Source: Bacteroidales bacterium (GTDB taxonomy: Bacteria > Bacteroidota > Bacteroidia > Bacteroidales > Muribaculaceae). From it: DNA of 40,071 nucleotides. Positions 7,569 through 17,700 of the stretch are shown here, one piece after another (position 1 is the first letter of the stretch; each line of letters opens with the position of its first letter). The position numbers and the translations under genes were made by a program. The stretch covers positions 15,858-55,928 of the forward strand of contig DXYS01000010.1 of assembly GCA_019415705.1 (NCBI GenBank), in the 5' to 3' direction. The notes under the pieces are model-generated. The model saw nothing but the letters and a program-made list of their open reading frames with translations, did no database searches and was not told the origin of the DNA.

Positions 7569-8402
7569 ATGCCCACTCTATACATATCAGACCTTGACGG
7601 CACCCTGCTTGGAGCCGACAGCCTCGTAAGCAGCCGCTCGGCCGAAATTATCAGCGACCTCAGCCGACAGGGTGCCCGGATTACAGTGGCCACCGCGCGC
7701 ACGCCTGCGACCGTTGTGCCGCTGCTACATGACACACTTACCCTCCCCCCGGCCATTGTGATGACGGGCACAGCTTTCTGGCATCGAGAGCCCGGAGCAT
7801 ACAGCTGTGTCAAGGTCATGCCCGAAAATGACCGCGCGAAAGCTCTCGCAATATGCGCCGGCAACAATATATTTCCGTTTATCTACACGATGGGTAAGGC
7901 GTCAATTCTTCAGGTATATCATGCCGGCGACAACCTCAACAGTCAGGAGCAGAGCTTTGTTGACGAGCGACGCAATCTGCCGCTAAAACGTTTTCACCTG
8001 CACACGCCGGCACCTGAATCACGCCGTGACCTGCTATATTATGCCATCAGCAGGGCTGACGCCGTATATGATGCAGCGGCAAAACTCAAGGCCGAAACCG
8101 AATGTTCGGTATCGGCCTATCCCGATATTTTCAATCATGACATGGCTCACCTCGAGATTTTTGCTCCGGGTGTTTCAAAAGCCTCCGCAATAACACACCT
8201 CAAAGAGCTGACCGGAGCAGACCGCGTAGTCGTGTTCGGCGACAACCTCAACGACCTCCCGATGTTTAAAATAGCAGACGTGGCGGTGGCTGTCGAAAAT
8301 GCCTTTGACGAAGCCAAAGCAAAGGCCGACATCATAATCGGACCGAATACCGAAGATTCGGTCGCAAAATTTATCAGAGAAGATTTCAACAGCCGCTCAT
8401 AG
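7569..8402 (+). CDS. Cof-type HAD-IIB phosphatase
   Basis: A 277-residue cytoplasmic HAD-superfamily hydrolase of the Cof/YidA group, which removes phosphate from sugar phosphates, nucleotides or cofactors. Motif I is SDLDGTLL (D8 and D10). A C2-type cap lies in the middle, and motif IV is the typical VVFGDNLNDLPMF near residue 222. The preferred start at 7569 puts motif I at the usual distance from the amino end; an upstream in-frame ATG at 7488 would run through the intergenic repeat. It converges on ispF, with 14 bp between the stops. The substrate cannot be read from sequence. Confidence 0.88.
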   Translation: MPTLYISDLDGTLLGADSLVSSRSAEIISDLSRQGARITVATARTPATVVPLLHDTLTLPPAIVMTGTAFWHREPGAYSCVKVMPENDRAKALAICAGNNIFPFIYTMGKASILQVYHAGDNLNSQEQSFVDERRNLPLKRFHLHTPAPESRRDLLYYAISRADAVYDAAAKLKAETECSVSAYPDIFNHDMAHLEIFAPGVSKASAITHLKELTGADRVVVFGDNLNDLPMFKIADVAVAVENAFDEAKAKADIIIGPNTEDSVAKFIREDFNSRS

Positions 8403-8416
8403 CCGTGAGCTATGGC

Positions 8417-8896
8417 TCAACAGCCGATTATCATTGCAGTGGCAATAGCGGCAATGCCCTCGCGGCGTCCGGTGAAACCGAGGTGCTCTGTTGTAGTCGC
8501 CTTGACAGATACGCTGTCGACATCAATCCCGAGGTCTTCGGCGACATTGCGACGCATCTGCTCGACATACGGCAACATGCGCGGACGCTCGGCTATGATG
8601 GTGATGTCGACATTAGACGGCGTGTAACCGCGCTCGGCAAGCAGCTCGACGACACGGCGAAGCAGCATGCGCGAGTCAGCACCCCGCCAGCGCTCGTCAG
8701 TGTCAGGAAAATGATAGCCTATGTCGTGCATCGCAGCCGCCCCCAGCAGTGCGTCCGAGAGCGAGTGCAAAGCCACATCCGCATCGCTGTGCCCCAAAAG
8801 ACCCGTATCAGAGGGGATATCCACTCCACATATAATACACTTGCGTCCCTCGACAAGACGGTGTACGTCAAATCCGTTTCCTACCCTGATTTTCAT
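8417..8896 (-). CDS. ispF: 2-C-methyl-D-erythritol 2,4-cyclodiphosphate synthase
   Basis: Fifth enzyme of the non-mevalonate (MEP) isoprenoid pathway. It cyclises CDP-methylerythritol phosphate to MEcPP with release of CMP; a cytoplasmic trimer. All 159 residues fit IspF. The metal ligands are D10 and H12 in GFDVHRL and H44 in VALHSLSDAL. The carboxy end carries the family pattern VKATTTEHLGFTGRREGIAA. It is the last gene of the minus-strand T9SS operon, 12 bp after porV. The porU-porV-ispF order is also known from Porphyromonas, so the linkage is old rather than accidental. Confidence 0.97.
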   Translation of the reverse strand: MKIRVGNGFDVHRLVEGRKCIICGVDIPSDTGLLGHSDADVALHSLSDALLGAAAMHDIGYHFPDTDERWRGADSRMLLRRVVELLAERGYTPSNVDITIIAERPRMLPYVEQMRRNVAEDLGIDVDSVSVKATTTEHLGFTGRREGIAAIATAMIIGC

Positions 8897-8908
8897 ATAA
8901 ATACTTTA

Positions 8909-10120
8909 TCAGCGGCGGCGGCCGAAGAGGTCGCGCAGACCGTCCATGTCAAATGTAAGCGAGAATCGCAGTGTCTGGTCGAGCGGTGATGTCTGCGCGG
9001 CGGCAATCATGTAAGACGCATCTAAACGCAGCACATTGAGCGAGAAACCGGCTCCGAGCGAGAAATATTTGCGGTTACCTTTCATCTCGTTCTCATAGAA
9101 ATATCCGGCACGCACAAAGAACTGGTCGTTGTAGCTGTACTCGGCGCCAAGCGAGAAGTTGATTTCGCGCAACTCCTCTTTCATACCGCCCGGAGCGTCG
9201 CTGAATGATTTGAAGATGCCGGTGAACGGCGACATGTTCTCCCACTCCTCAAGAGCATCGAGATACTCACGCTGGCCGTCGGCGTCATCGGCATAATCGC
9301 TTTCGCGCGGCTTTGCCGGCACAAGGAGTTTGTTGAGGTCAAGACCGAGGGTGAGGTTATGATAGTCGGCGAGCGGGAATGTAAACGCCGTACCGATTTT
9401 GAGGTTAGTGGGAAGGAAGGCGGGGTCCTCGCCGTTGTTGTATGACACTTTCGTACCGATATTCGAGATGTTCCAACCCCATGACCACTGGCACTCGCTT
9501 CGGCCCACGACGGGATACGTCGTGTAGTAGCCGGCGATGTCAGCCGAAAAGGCCGAGGCGCCCGTCGACTGGTCTCCGGCATAGCTGTCAGAGAATCCGA
9601 GGTCTGAATAGATGTATCTGAACACCACGCCCATCGAGAATTTCTCGGAAAGTTTGCGTGAATAGCCCACATCAAACGACATTTCATAAGGATTGAGACT
9701 CTGTCCGCCACCGGTAACATTGTCGGTGGTCACCTCTCCCAAAGAGAAGTAACGCAGCGATGCGCTCAGTGCCTGATTGTCGCCGCTGCCGATTTTCCAG
9801 TAGCCTGACAAATCAGCCAGAAAAATATCGTTTACAAGTTTGCGCAGCCAAGGAGTATAGCTCAGCGAGACAGCCGCACGACTGTAGGCAAAGGCATACT
9901 TCGACGGATTCCAGAACTGTGAGTATGCGTCAGGCTCGGTGGCTGCGCCAAGGTCGCCCATCGACGCGCCGCGTGCGTCGGGAGCGATGCTGAGCGAGGT
10001 CACACCCGTAGTCAGCGGGTTGAACTCGTTCTTGCCGTCATCGGCTCTGAGGCTTACAGACGAGCAGAGCAGCAGTACGGCCAAAGCAAGTATATTTATA
10101 GTCTTGAAAGATTTCATCAC
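8909..10120 (-). CDS. porV: T9SS outer-membrane shuttle protein PorV
   Basis: An outer-membrane beta-barrel of the FadL-like PorV/LptO family. In Porphyromonas gingivalis PorV collects T9SS cargo from the SprA/Sov translocon and carries it to the PorU attachment complex. The 403-residue protein has a signal peptide (about 1-26, ending SLRA), then the characteristic amino end GVTSLSIAPDARGASMGDLGAATEPDAYSQFWNPSKYAF (described here in two parts: GVTSLSIAPDARGASMGDLG and ATEPDAYSQFWNPSKYAF). Alternating barrel strands run to the aromatic/basic end. It lies 42 bp after the PorU-like gene and 12 bp before ispF. An internal charged loop (KPRESDYADDADGQREYLDA) is a local feature of this copy. Start at 10120 or the next ATG at 10117. 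Confidence 0.93.
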   Translation of the reverse strand: MMKSFKTINILALAVLLLCSSVSLRADDGKNEFNPLTTGVTSLSIAPDARGASMGDLGAATEPDAYSQFWNPSKYAFAYSRAAVSLSYTPWLRKLVNDIFLADLSGYWKIGSGDNQALSASLRYFSLGEVTTDNVTGGGQSLNPYEMSFDVGYSRKLSEKFSMGVVFRYIYSDLGFSDSYAGDQSTGASAFSADIAGYYTTYPVVGRSECQWSWGWNISNIGTKVSYNNGEDPAFLPTNLKIGTAFTFPLADYHNLTLGLDLNKLLVPAKPRESDYADDADGQREYLDALEEWENMSPFTGIFKSFSDAPGGMKEELREINFSLGAEYSYNDQFFVRAGYFYENEMKGNRKYFSLGAGFSLNVLRLDASYMIAAAQTSPLDQTLRFSLTFDMDGLRDLFGRRR

Positions 10121-10162
10121 GGATTTGATTTATACATTGTATATAACTCAAATTTACGGGCT

Positions 10163-13100
10163 TTATTGTGTATCGCCGATGACAACTATCTCGATTTTGC
10201 CACTCGACGCATGCTCTAAACCGTCGAACGCCGTAACGTATGCACGATATAGCCCGTCGGCGACCTTCGAGCCTTCAGTGCTTACAAGCCGCCATTCGTA
10301 AGGGAACGTACACGACTCGCGTGTAAACACAGTCTCGCCCTCTGCGTTCTCAATTATCAGACGGCAGTCAGGCGCTCCGGTGAAATTATGATTAAGCTCT
10401 ATCGTGGCCACATCAGTCGCCGGACGTTCTGCCACACTCAGCCTGAGGCCTGACGGCTGTTCGCGACATACAAAACTGATTGTACGCTCCGCCGAAACGC
10501 CCGAAACCGAATAAGCCACAAGTGTCAGACTATGTCGGCCGGGTGCAAGATTATGGAGGGGCATCTCGACAATCACAGACCCGTCGTCAGTCATACGTAC
10601 ATAATTGCCCGCATTACGTAGCGACACACGGCCGTCGATACTCATTGTCATACGTCGTCCGATATTATGGCCGGCTGCCACATCGCCGCTGATACGGGCA
10701 AACACCGACGTATTACAATCTGTAAGATCTCCGTCGGCAAATTCACTGCTGCCGACATAAAACTCTTCGATTACCGGACCGTAATCGTCGGCACTCTCCG
10801 ACTCTGACGGCCCGATTACAAACGTGGCCATGCCTGATGCCGCGCTCAGACTGTCGGCGCTGACCGCGCTCAGAGTCACACGATTCGTGCCGCCTTGGTT
10901 AAGCGGCTCGGGCAACATCATCTCAAAATCAAAGAGTCCGTCTTTAATCTCAAATCCGCGTGCCGTCATCACCTCTTCATCGAGGACCACCGGCAGCGGT
11001 TTCTCATTTTTGTCGGTGCGCTCGTTTGTATAGACCGTCCGCGGTGCCTCATACACTCTGATAAGTCCGTGACCGCTGAATGTCTTGCCGTCATCTCCGC
11101 CGACGCGGCCCCTGATTCTTACTCTCTTCAGAGAGTTTATCACGAAATGTCCCTCTCCGTCGGCAGCGACGCCGTCGACATCATCAATCCCGATTGCGGC
11201 GCCTGAAGCTCCCACACGCAGCGAGGGGTCGCCGAGCATGTTGAAATTCGTGGCATTTACCGCGACAAGGGGCTCTTTGGATTTGCTAACCGCGTTATTA
11301 TGAGCACGCATATATACCTCTCCGATTGAAGTCGTAAGACGCGCCGAAGCATACTCTCGCAAGAACGCGAGGGTCATGGTCTGATTATACTCCATAATGG
11401 CCGTGCGCGACGCTCCGATTGAGGCCATAGCTCCTCCCTCGGGCATATTGAATATCTCCTGTCCGAGATGCCCTACAGCTCTGTCATAAGGCAGAACTTC
11501 ACATGTAGCCATATATGCGAAGGGAATATCACGAACGGGTGTATTTTTAAACAGGCTGTTGGACAGCATACCTTCCGCCCCGAAAAAGGACACGGCCGCA
11601 TGACCGCAGTAATAAAGCAACCCGACCCCGTCAGCAAGTGCATCGCCGACGACCTTGTTAAGCATACGCGCCTGTCCGTTCTCCCACTCATATATAAGGT
11701 TATGCCCCTGCACAACAGTCATCTGAGGACAAATACTCTTCATGACATCCATACCTTCGGATGACTGTTTGTAATGCCCCTGATGGTCACCGTCGTCGCT
11801 GACCGCAAGCACCTTAGCCCACACTGAGGGTGTACGTCCGCGACGCAGAAATCTCTCGATTTTTGCATTGGCCGCATCTCCGCCGCTGCAGTCGGTGACA
11901 TCTATTCGAGACACAGCGATGCTCATTTTCCCGAAATGTACTTTACGACGGTCGAAATCGTCGTCAAGCATCCCGAAATAGGCATCAGTGCAATAGTTTG
12001 TCGTACGGTCGCGCGCGTACTCCTCCGCTTCACACTCATATGTCAGCAGATCCTCGCGTGAGGAAAGCTGCGGATGACGGTTGTCATAGCAACTGTGGCC
12101 ATACAGCAACAAATACTTAAACCGGTCGCTGTCACGCTCATAAAGCATTTTAGACATCAGGCGGTAAGCCATTGCCGCACGGCTCCCTGACGAAAACTCA
12201 TTGAACACCTCGCTCTGCGTGACGACAGCCACGTCAAGACCGTCGGTCTGACGATGTATCTCGGCAAGACGACGGGCCGCCGGCTCAAGCTCATCAGTTG
12301 TGATAATAAGCATCTGAGGCACAGCGAGAGCATGCAGATTCTGATTGGCGACTTCGCCTTCATATGCAGGCGAGGGCCAATCGACCCCGGCATCGAAAGC
12401 AATGTACTTTATCGCCTGATAGGCCTCAGGTGCTTTAGTAGTCAGACCGGCCTCGACGCGCGACGGATCAGAATCAGACCTGACAGCCCGGCAATCTCTG
12501 ACAGCCGCAGGGTCTGTTATATCCCAAAGCCGTATATCTTCGCCGCCGCACTCGACACTGACAGATTTCCCGACATCGGAGCGGTTAAAGCACATTGTCA
12601 GAGCGCCCTGCGCGGGTATACGGTTGGCACGCGTGTAAATCAGATATGTGCGGTCGACCGCCGCATATTTGACAGTTGTTTTAACCGGCACAGACAATGT
12701 GAATGTATAATTACCGTCAGCAACCGGGCCGACGAATGTACGGCTTCCGCTCGAAACTGCATAAAATCTGTTAGTATTAGACAACGATGCCGAGGGGATA
12801 TCGCTGCGCCGTGTCACATCAAGGCCCTCAGGCTCTGCGACCTTAAGAGTAAGCCCCTTTGAATCATACGCTCCGAACGTATAATGAAACATGCCGGTGC
12901 CGCTGTCGGCAAAATCTCTGATTTCAAATGTGTACGGCTCTTCATCACCTGACACCATGCGGCGGTCATGCCATACAGCGCCGCCTTTACCGACATTCTG
13001 CACCTCCCGCTCTATCACGCTGACTGACTGATGCGTATCGATGCGCACATTATCAGACCGCATATCATCAGTTGCAGGAGTGACAGCATCATCATCGCGG

Positions 13101-13519
13101 TCACTAAGGAAATAATATCCTTTCAGGTCATAGACATTGCGCCTGATATCTATTGCAGTCTGAATCCTCGCGCTGTAACTCAAATCGGCCTCTCCGTAAA
13201 AAAGTATTCGCCCGTCGGGTGTGTGCAGAGTCAGTGTCTGCTTTAAATCGTCAGGCAAATCATCGCTCATTTCATTAAGGCTCAGACGCGTACCGCCGAA
13301 GCCGTAGACCTTGACCCTTTCAGGATTCTCAAAACCATATGCGCGCAAATCGTCATAGCTGATTGCATGTATACCGGTATGCCCGACACTGACCTTGACC
13401 CACCGGCCACGAGCGAGACACGACTCCGTCGCAAAGTGCGAGGCATCAATTGCGCCGGCCGATAAAACCCCGGTAGAAAAAGCGATAAATAAGATAATAT
13501 ATTTTAAAGTGTTCTTCAT
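10163..13519 (-). CDS. Second PorU-like gingipain-family (C25) sortase, adjacent to porV
   Basis: A 1118-residue secreted protein with signal peptide 1-23 (MKNTLKYIILFIAFSTGVLS...). A PorU-type amino domain follows (SCLARGRWVKVSVGHTGIHA), then a C25 peptidase domain at about 400-760 ending in MLGDPSLRVG, and a beta-rich tail at about 1030-1118. The C25 dyad is present: H640 in YYCGHA and C673 in MATCEV, 33 residues apart, the same spacing as in gingipain RgpB. PorU removes the cargo's C-terminal signal and attaches the protein to A-LPS. This copy is the one next to porV, yet its amino domain and tail are less like textbook PorU than the copy at 14783-18208. The start at 13519 gives a clean signal peptide and avoids overlapping the upstream gene. 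It could be a specialised sortase or a C25 protease of different specificity. Confidence 0.85.
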   Translation of the reverse strand: MKNTLKYIILFIAFSTGVLSAGAIDASHFATESCLARGRWVKVSVGHTGIHAISYDDLRAYGFENPERVKVYGFGGTRLSLNEMSDDLPDDLKQTLTLHTPDGRILFYGEADLSYSARIQTAIDIRRNVYDLKGYYFLSDRDDDAVTPATDDMRSDNVRIDTHQSVSVIEREVQNVGKGGAVWHDRRMVSGDEEPYTFEIRDFADSGTGMFHYTFGAYDSKGLTLKVAEPEGLDVTRRSDIPSASLSNTNRFYAVSSGSRTFVGPVADGNYTFTLSVPVKTTVKYAAVDRTYLIYTRANRIPAQGALTMCFNRSDVGKSVSVECGGEDIRLWDITDPAAVRDCRAVRSDSDPSRVEAGLTTKAPEAYQAIKYIAFDAGVDWPSPAYEGEVANQNLHALAVPQMLIITTDELEPAARRLAEIHRQTDGLDVAVVTQSEVFNEFSSGSRAAMAYRLMSKMLYERDSDRFKYLLLYGHSCYDNRHPQLSSREDLLTYECEAEEYARDRTTNYCTDAYFGMLDDDFDRRKVHFGKMSIAVSRIDVTDCSGGDAANAKIERFLRRGRTPSVWAKVLAVSDDGDHQGHYKQSSEGMDVMKSICPQMTVVQGHNLIYEWENGQARMLNKVVGDALADGVGLLYYCGHAAVSFFGAEGMLSNSLFKNTPVRDIPFAYMATCEVLPYDRAVGHLGQEIFNMPEGGAMASIGASRTAIMEYNQTMTLAFLREYASARLTTSIGEVYMRAHNNAVSKSKEPLVAVNATNFNMLGDPSLRVGASGAAIGIDDVDGVAADGEGHFVINSLKRVRIRGRVGGDDGKTFSGHGLIRVYEAPRTVYTNERTDKNEKPLPVVLDEEVMTARGFEIKDGLFDFEMMLPEPLNQGGTNRVTLSAVSADSLSAASGMATFVIGPSESESADDYGPVIEEFYVGSSEFADGDLTDCNTSVFARISGDVAAGHNIGRRMTMSIDGRVSLRNAGNYVRMTDDGSVIVEMPLHNLAPGRHSLTLVAYSVSGVSAERTISFVCREQPSGLRLSVAERPATDVATIELNHNFTGAPDCRLIIENAEGETVFTRESCTFPYEWRLVSTEGSKVADGLYRAYVTAFDGLEHASSGKIEIVVIGDTQ

Positions 13520-13532
13520 TGTATATGCAGCC

Positions 13533-14069
13533 CTACTTAGCCCTGAGGACAAACGATTCGGCGCCGTCAAGCGTGGCCGTGACCGTGCGGTCTATGGCGA
13601 TGTCGCTCACGACCGCTTTATCGGCAAAAACAATCAGATCTCCGGTCTTGAAAGTCATAAAATCAGACAGCCGCGAGATTGCATCATCTACACCCAATGA
13701 CACCGGCGAAAACGTGATCCGCATATCCGGCTCACAGGAGATAACCATCTCGCCCCCGTCATTCTGCAACTCTACAAAACGTCCCATAGCGAACGATGAA
13801 TCCATGGCATAAAACTCCGTTGGCATATCAAACGGACACCCGGCATATTCACGCGGCACAATCTGGCCGACAATACCGATTTCGCTGTAATAACGACGTG
13901 CGAATCGCCTCGATATATGCATGCCCAATCTGTCGATGCGCACAGCCGGACAAACTCTGACACTCCACGACTCACAATGCTCGGGCACAAAAAACGGCTG
14001 ATGCTCGCGCAGCATCGACGAATCGGCGTAAAGCCTGATACCACGGTCATAAAGTGCGATAGCTTTCAC
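13533..14069 (-). CDS. Degenerate fumarylacetoacetate hydrolase-like protein without metal ligands
   Basis: A 178-residue protein that aligns by eye to small Bacteroidetes fumarylacetoacetate hydrolase (FAH) family proteins. Shared landmarks are QPFFVPEHCESW, AVRIDRLGMHISRRFARRYY and, near the end, MTFKTGDLIVFADKAV with a beta-rich finish. Active FAH proteins bind a metal through a Glu-x-Glu pair just before the VRIxRLG strand and an Asp in the next block. Here those positions read SVRVCPAVRIDRLG and IVGQIVPRE, with the acidic ligands gone. The protein is also somewhat shorter than the family. It sits 24 bp after rex and 13 bp before the second PorU-like gene. An FAH gene also neighbours porU in Porphyromonas, which supports the family call. 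Catalysis is unlikely; a structural or binding role is inference. Confidence 0.6.
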   Translation of the reverse strand: MKAIALYDRGIRLYADSSMLREHQPFFVPEHCESWSVRVCPAVRIDRLGMHISRRFARRYYSEIGIVGQIVPREYAGCPFDMPTEFYAMDSSFAMGRFVELQNDGGEMVISCEPDMRITFSPVSLGVDDAISRLSDFMTFKTGDLIVFADKAVVSDIAIDRTVTATLDGAESFVLRAK

Positions 14070-14093
14070 AGACTTGAGTTTCGGACAGTGATA

Positions 14094-14786
14094 TTATAAA
14101 TTGAGTGAGCCGAGACGATTATACATCATGGCGAGATGACTGTAGATTGACGTATTGGTGACGACGACACCCTCGCGCACACGTATGCGGTAAGGAGTGA
14201 AGTTCCAGATGCCGCGTATGCCGGCGTCCATCATCACGTCGACGACGGCCTGAGCGCTCTCGACCGGCACGGCCACGATGCCGATGCGTATCTGCAGACG
14301 CTCGACTAACTCAGCCAGCGAATCTATGTGTGAAATGGGTATGCCGCTGATGTTGCTGCCCACGAGCTCGGGTTTTATGTCAACGCCGGCGACGATATTG
14401 AGGCCATAGCTCTGCAAACCCGAGTCCTGTATGAGCGCGGCACCGAGGCTGCCGACACCGACCATAACGGCGTTGTGGGACTGTCTGAATCCGAGAAAAT
14501 CCGTCAGAGCCGCGCGCAGTGATGACACTTCGTATCCGATGCGCGTCTTACCTTTGATATTCAGGAATGAAAGATCTTTGGCTATCTGAGACGAATCGAC
14601 GTCAAGCTCCTCGGCGATACGCGTCGACGAGACATACTCGACTTTTTTATCATCGAGCAGTGTCACGTAAGCCAAATACCAAGGCAGACGTCTGAGCGTC
14701 GGCTCCGGCAGCAGTTCACGAGAATTTGTCTGACTGTTTTCACTCATATCGGATGCAAATTTAATAAAATCCTTGCGATTTGTCAT
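14094..14786 (-). CDS. rex: Redox-sensing transcriptional repressor Rex
   Basis: A dimeric DNA-binding repressor that senses the NADH/NAD+ ratio; NADH binding releases it from operators of fermentation and respiration genes. The amino winged helix is typical (LPEPTLRRLPWYLAYVTLL and the recognition region SSTRIAEELDVDSSQIAKDL). A Rossmann domain has the dinucleotide motif GVGSLG at 110-115, and the end NFTPYRIRVREGVVV is Rex-like. It has 230 residues. The start ATG at 14784-14786 overlaps the upstream porU stop as ATGA, which suggests coupled translation; a shorter start at 14747 (MSENSQTN) is possible. It lies inside the T9SS operon between the two sortases. No clear Rex operator was found by eye in the operon promoter. 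Confidence 0.95.
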   Translation of the reverse strand: MTNRKDFIKFASDMSENSQTNSRELLPEPTLRRLPWYLAYVTLLDDKKVEYVSSTRIAEELDVDSSQIAKDLSFLNIKGKTRIGYEVSSLRAALTDFLGFRQSHNAVMVGVGSLGAALIQDSGLQSYGLNIVAGVDIKPELVGSNISGIPISHIDSLAELVERLQIRIGIVAVPVESAQAVVDVMMDAGIRGIWNFTPYRIRVREGVVVTNTSIYSHLAMMYNRLGSLNL

Positions 14787-17700
14787 TTAGATGTCACCGC
14801 AATTTTACGGGCGGGAGTCTCGTAGCTGTTCTCACCGTCAGATACCGTCGCACGATAAATATAAATGCCTCGGCTGACACGACGGCCGGCGCCGTCACAA
14901 AGATTCCATGTCACAGGCGCGGAAACAAACATATCCGAGCGACCGGTATTGGTTTCGCTCCATATCTCGTGACCAAGCAGATTGTAGACTGACACTGTCA
15001 CCGTCAGCATGCCGTCGGGACGGTTATGGTTGAGATAGAAATTAGCCTCGGTCGTGGCGGGATTGACGTCAGTGTAGATGTCATAGATGTTGATGGAGGC
15101 ACCATGACTGACAAAAAAGTCTATGTCACTCACGGCCGCATTGCCACTGGTGTCAAAGACCCGCAGTGTCAGGGTGTGGTTGCCCTCGGTGAGTCCCTCT
15201 ATAGGATAGGCTATCTGTCCTGACGGCGAGCCGTCTGACGAAGGTGTATAATAGAAGGGCACGTCATTGTATGTGCGTTTGCCGTCAAGGATGATGTTCA
15301 TCTGATGGCCTATGCCTGATGTCGAAAGATTGATGGCGACATTGTCTCTTACTGACGCTATCAGCATCGGGTCGGGATTGACAGCGTCGCCGGGTGCGAA
15401 ACTCGGATGGTTAAGCACAAGCGACTCGATGACAGGCGCCTCTGTGTCGGCGGCTGTCGACTCGTCAAAGCCGTAGACATAACAGTTACGGTCGAGGCCG
15501 GCAGCCTCTGTCTGCGCATCATCACTGTATGCATAGAGACTTATGGTGGCCTCGCGGAAGTTATCGGTGATATCGCCCGGCATCGCCGCTCTGAGCTCGA
15601 ATCGGCCGTTGGTTATCCGACACGAGCCGGCGAAGAGCTTGTCGCCGTGCTCATCAAATGTCGTCGGAGTTGCGCCGAATGTGTTGAGCGTAGTAACCGA
15701 GCGGTCGGCATCATAGATTTCGGCCACGAGCACACCGTTGAAGTCGGCGAGCAGAGTGCCGTCAGGAGTCGTCACCGAACCGGTGATGACAGGTGTGCCG
15801 AGAGCCGGTATGATAATCTGCTCGTCTCCGTCGACCGGCAGCCCTCCGACAGTCTCGACATTGACAAGATTTGAAGGCGTGATGATGCGCAGCGCCGGGT
15901 CACCCATGAAGACATAGCGCAGTCGGTTCTCGTTGCTGCGATGCTCGCCGCGGTCATTTAAAATATCGTTTTTGGCCCGGCGGTATATTTCGCCGAACGC
16001 CGGAAGTGTGCCGTCATCATTACGCGATGCGATGGCACGGCCGATTGCCGATGTGAAATAACCGTTATGCGTGATATACACCGAGCGTGTGGCACTAATC
16101 ATGCCTATACATCCGCCGTTGCGTTCGCCCATCATAATCTCGCCGCCGCTCTCGGTCATTGAGTCCCAGCGCAGAAAATTACACGTCGAGGCATAAATAA
16201 AAGGCAGATCGCGCAGATACATGTTGTTGATATCGTTAAACGTCAGCATGCCGTCGCCGGTCCAGAGGTGGTTGTTGGCGTGGCCCACATATATCCACCA
16301 CGCGGTGCCGTCTTTAAGCGTTCGGTACATTTTCTCGCGTGCCTTGACTGCGACACCGCCCTCACGCGTATATGCTCCGAGATATACCTTCTCGAAGATA
16401 TATGGGTTAATCTCCGACTCGCCGACATGCCTGAGCAACGACTCCGACTGATTCAGATGGTCATTGGTATAATTGTCATTCTCGTTGCCGCGGTCGGCGA
16501 GCACGAGTATACGGTTTTTCCACTGCGTATGACGCGATTTGTGGAGATATTCATTTATCTTGTCTACATAGACGGCCGCCGAACGGGCTGAGGTGACAGG
16601 CATACGCCCCACGGCTATCGACAGATTGTCAAGTCCGAGGTCGCCTCCGCTGTTGTCGTCGAGCATCGCTATGATATCATCGGTTTCGAAACCGTCGGTC
16701 GACGACAGCGACAGTGACTCGTTGCGCAATTGCCATGAAGGCATTGTCAGGAAAGTCGCGCTCTTCATAGCGGCGGTCAGACGTCGCTCATCGTAGGTCG
16801 CACGGCCCATCAGCAGCGCAAAACGCAGCTTGCGTTCTCCGCTGTTGCCTCGGTCATAGAGCATTTTGAGAAATTTGCGCAGACCACCAACATCGGCCGA
16901 GCCTGATGAGAATTCGTTGTAGACTTCGTCTACATTGACGACAAGCACCGCCATGTTGTCGGGCTCGCCGCGGTGTATGGCCGCGAGGCGCTCTGCCTGC
17001 TGACGCATCGCCGGATGAGTGAAGATGACCATGTCGACAGGCTCTGTGGCGTGAAGATTCTGATTGGCCACATTTCCGGCAAAACGCGGCGCCGGGATAG
17101 CGGCTCCGTCGCGCCAAGCCGCATAACTGCGACGGCCGCTGTATGGATTAGTCCATTGTGCCGACGAGCCGTCCGAACAATCTATCTGTCTGATTTCAAG
17201 CGGGTCTGTGACATCCCAGACCGTCAGTGCTTTGCCGGCGGCCTCTGACGCATCCAGCGACAGACGTGTACTTGCCGCATCAAATTCGAGATAACCGCCT
17301 GATGACAGCGCAAGTCGGCGTGTATAGTTAACCGCAATATAATTGAGCCATGCACCGTAGACAATCGCAGATGACGAATGTGTAATTGTCAAGTCAAGAC
17401 GTTCGCCAGATATATCGAGCGTATGTCTCGCGCGACCTTCTCTGCCGTAACTGTCATTTGACGACGAAGCCACCATGTCAGAGTTATTGCGTTGTACAGC
17501 TTCGCCGTTGGCCTCGAAAACAAGAAGCGACGATGTGTTGAAAGTCTTTGCAACAAACGAGCACTCAAACCACACCGGCTGACTGTCGTCACGGCCCGGC
17601 AAATCAAAAGTATAGCGTCGCTTGGGCGTGAAACGGAAATCCTCGCCGACAAGCATACAACCGCCTTCGCCCGGCGTCACAAGATCTTGCTCATACTGCA

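Noticed and set aside
13520..13570. Upstream start for the second PorU-like protein
   Set aside because: It would overlap the FAH-like gene and place 17 residues before a clean signal peptide.
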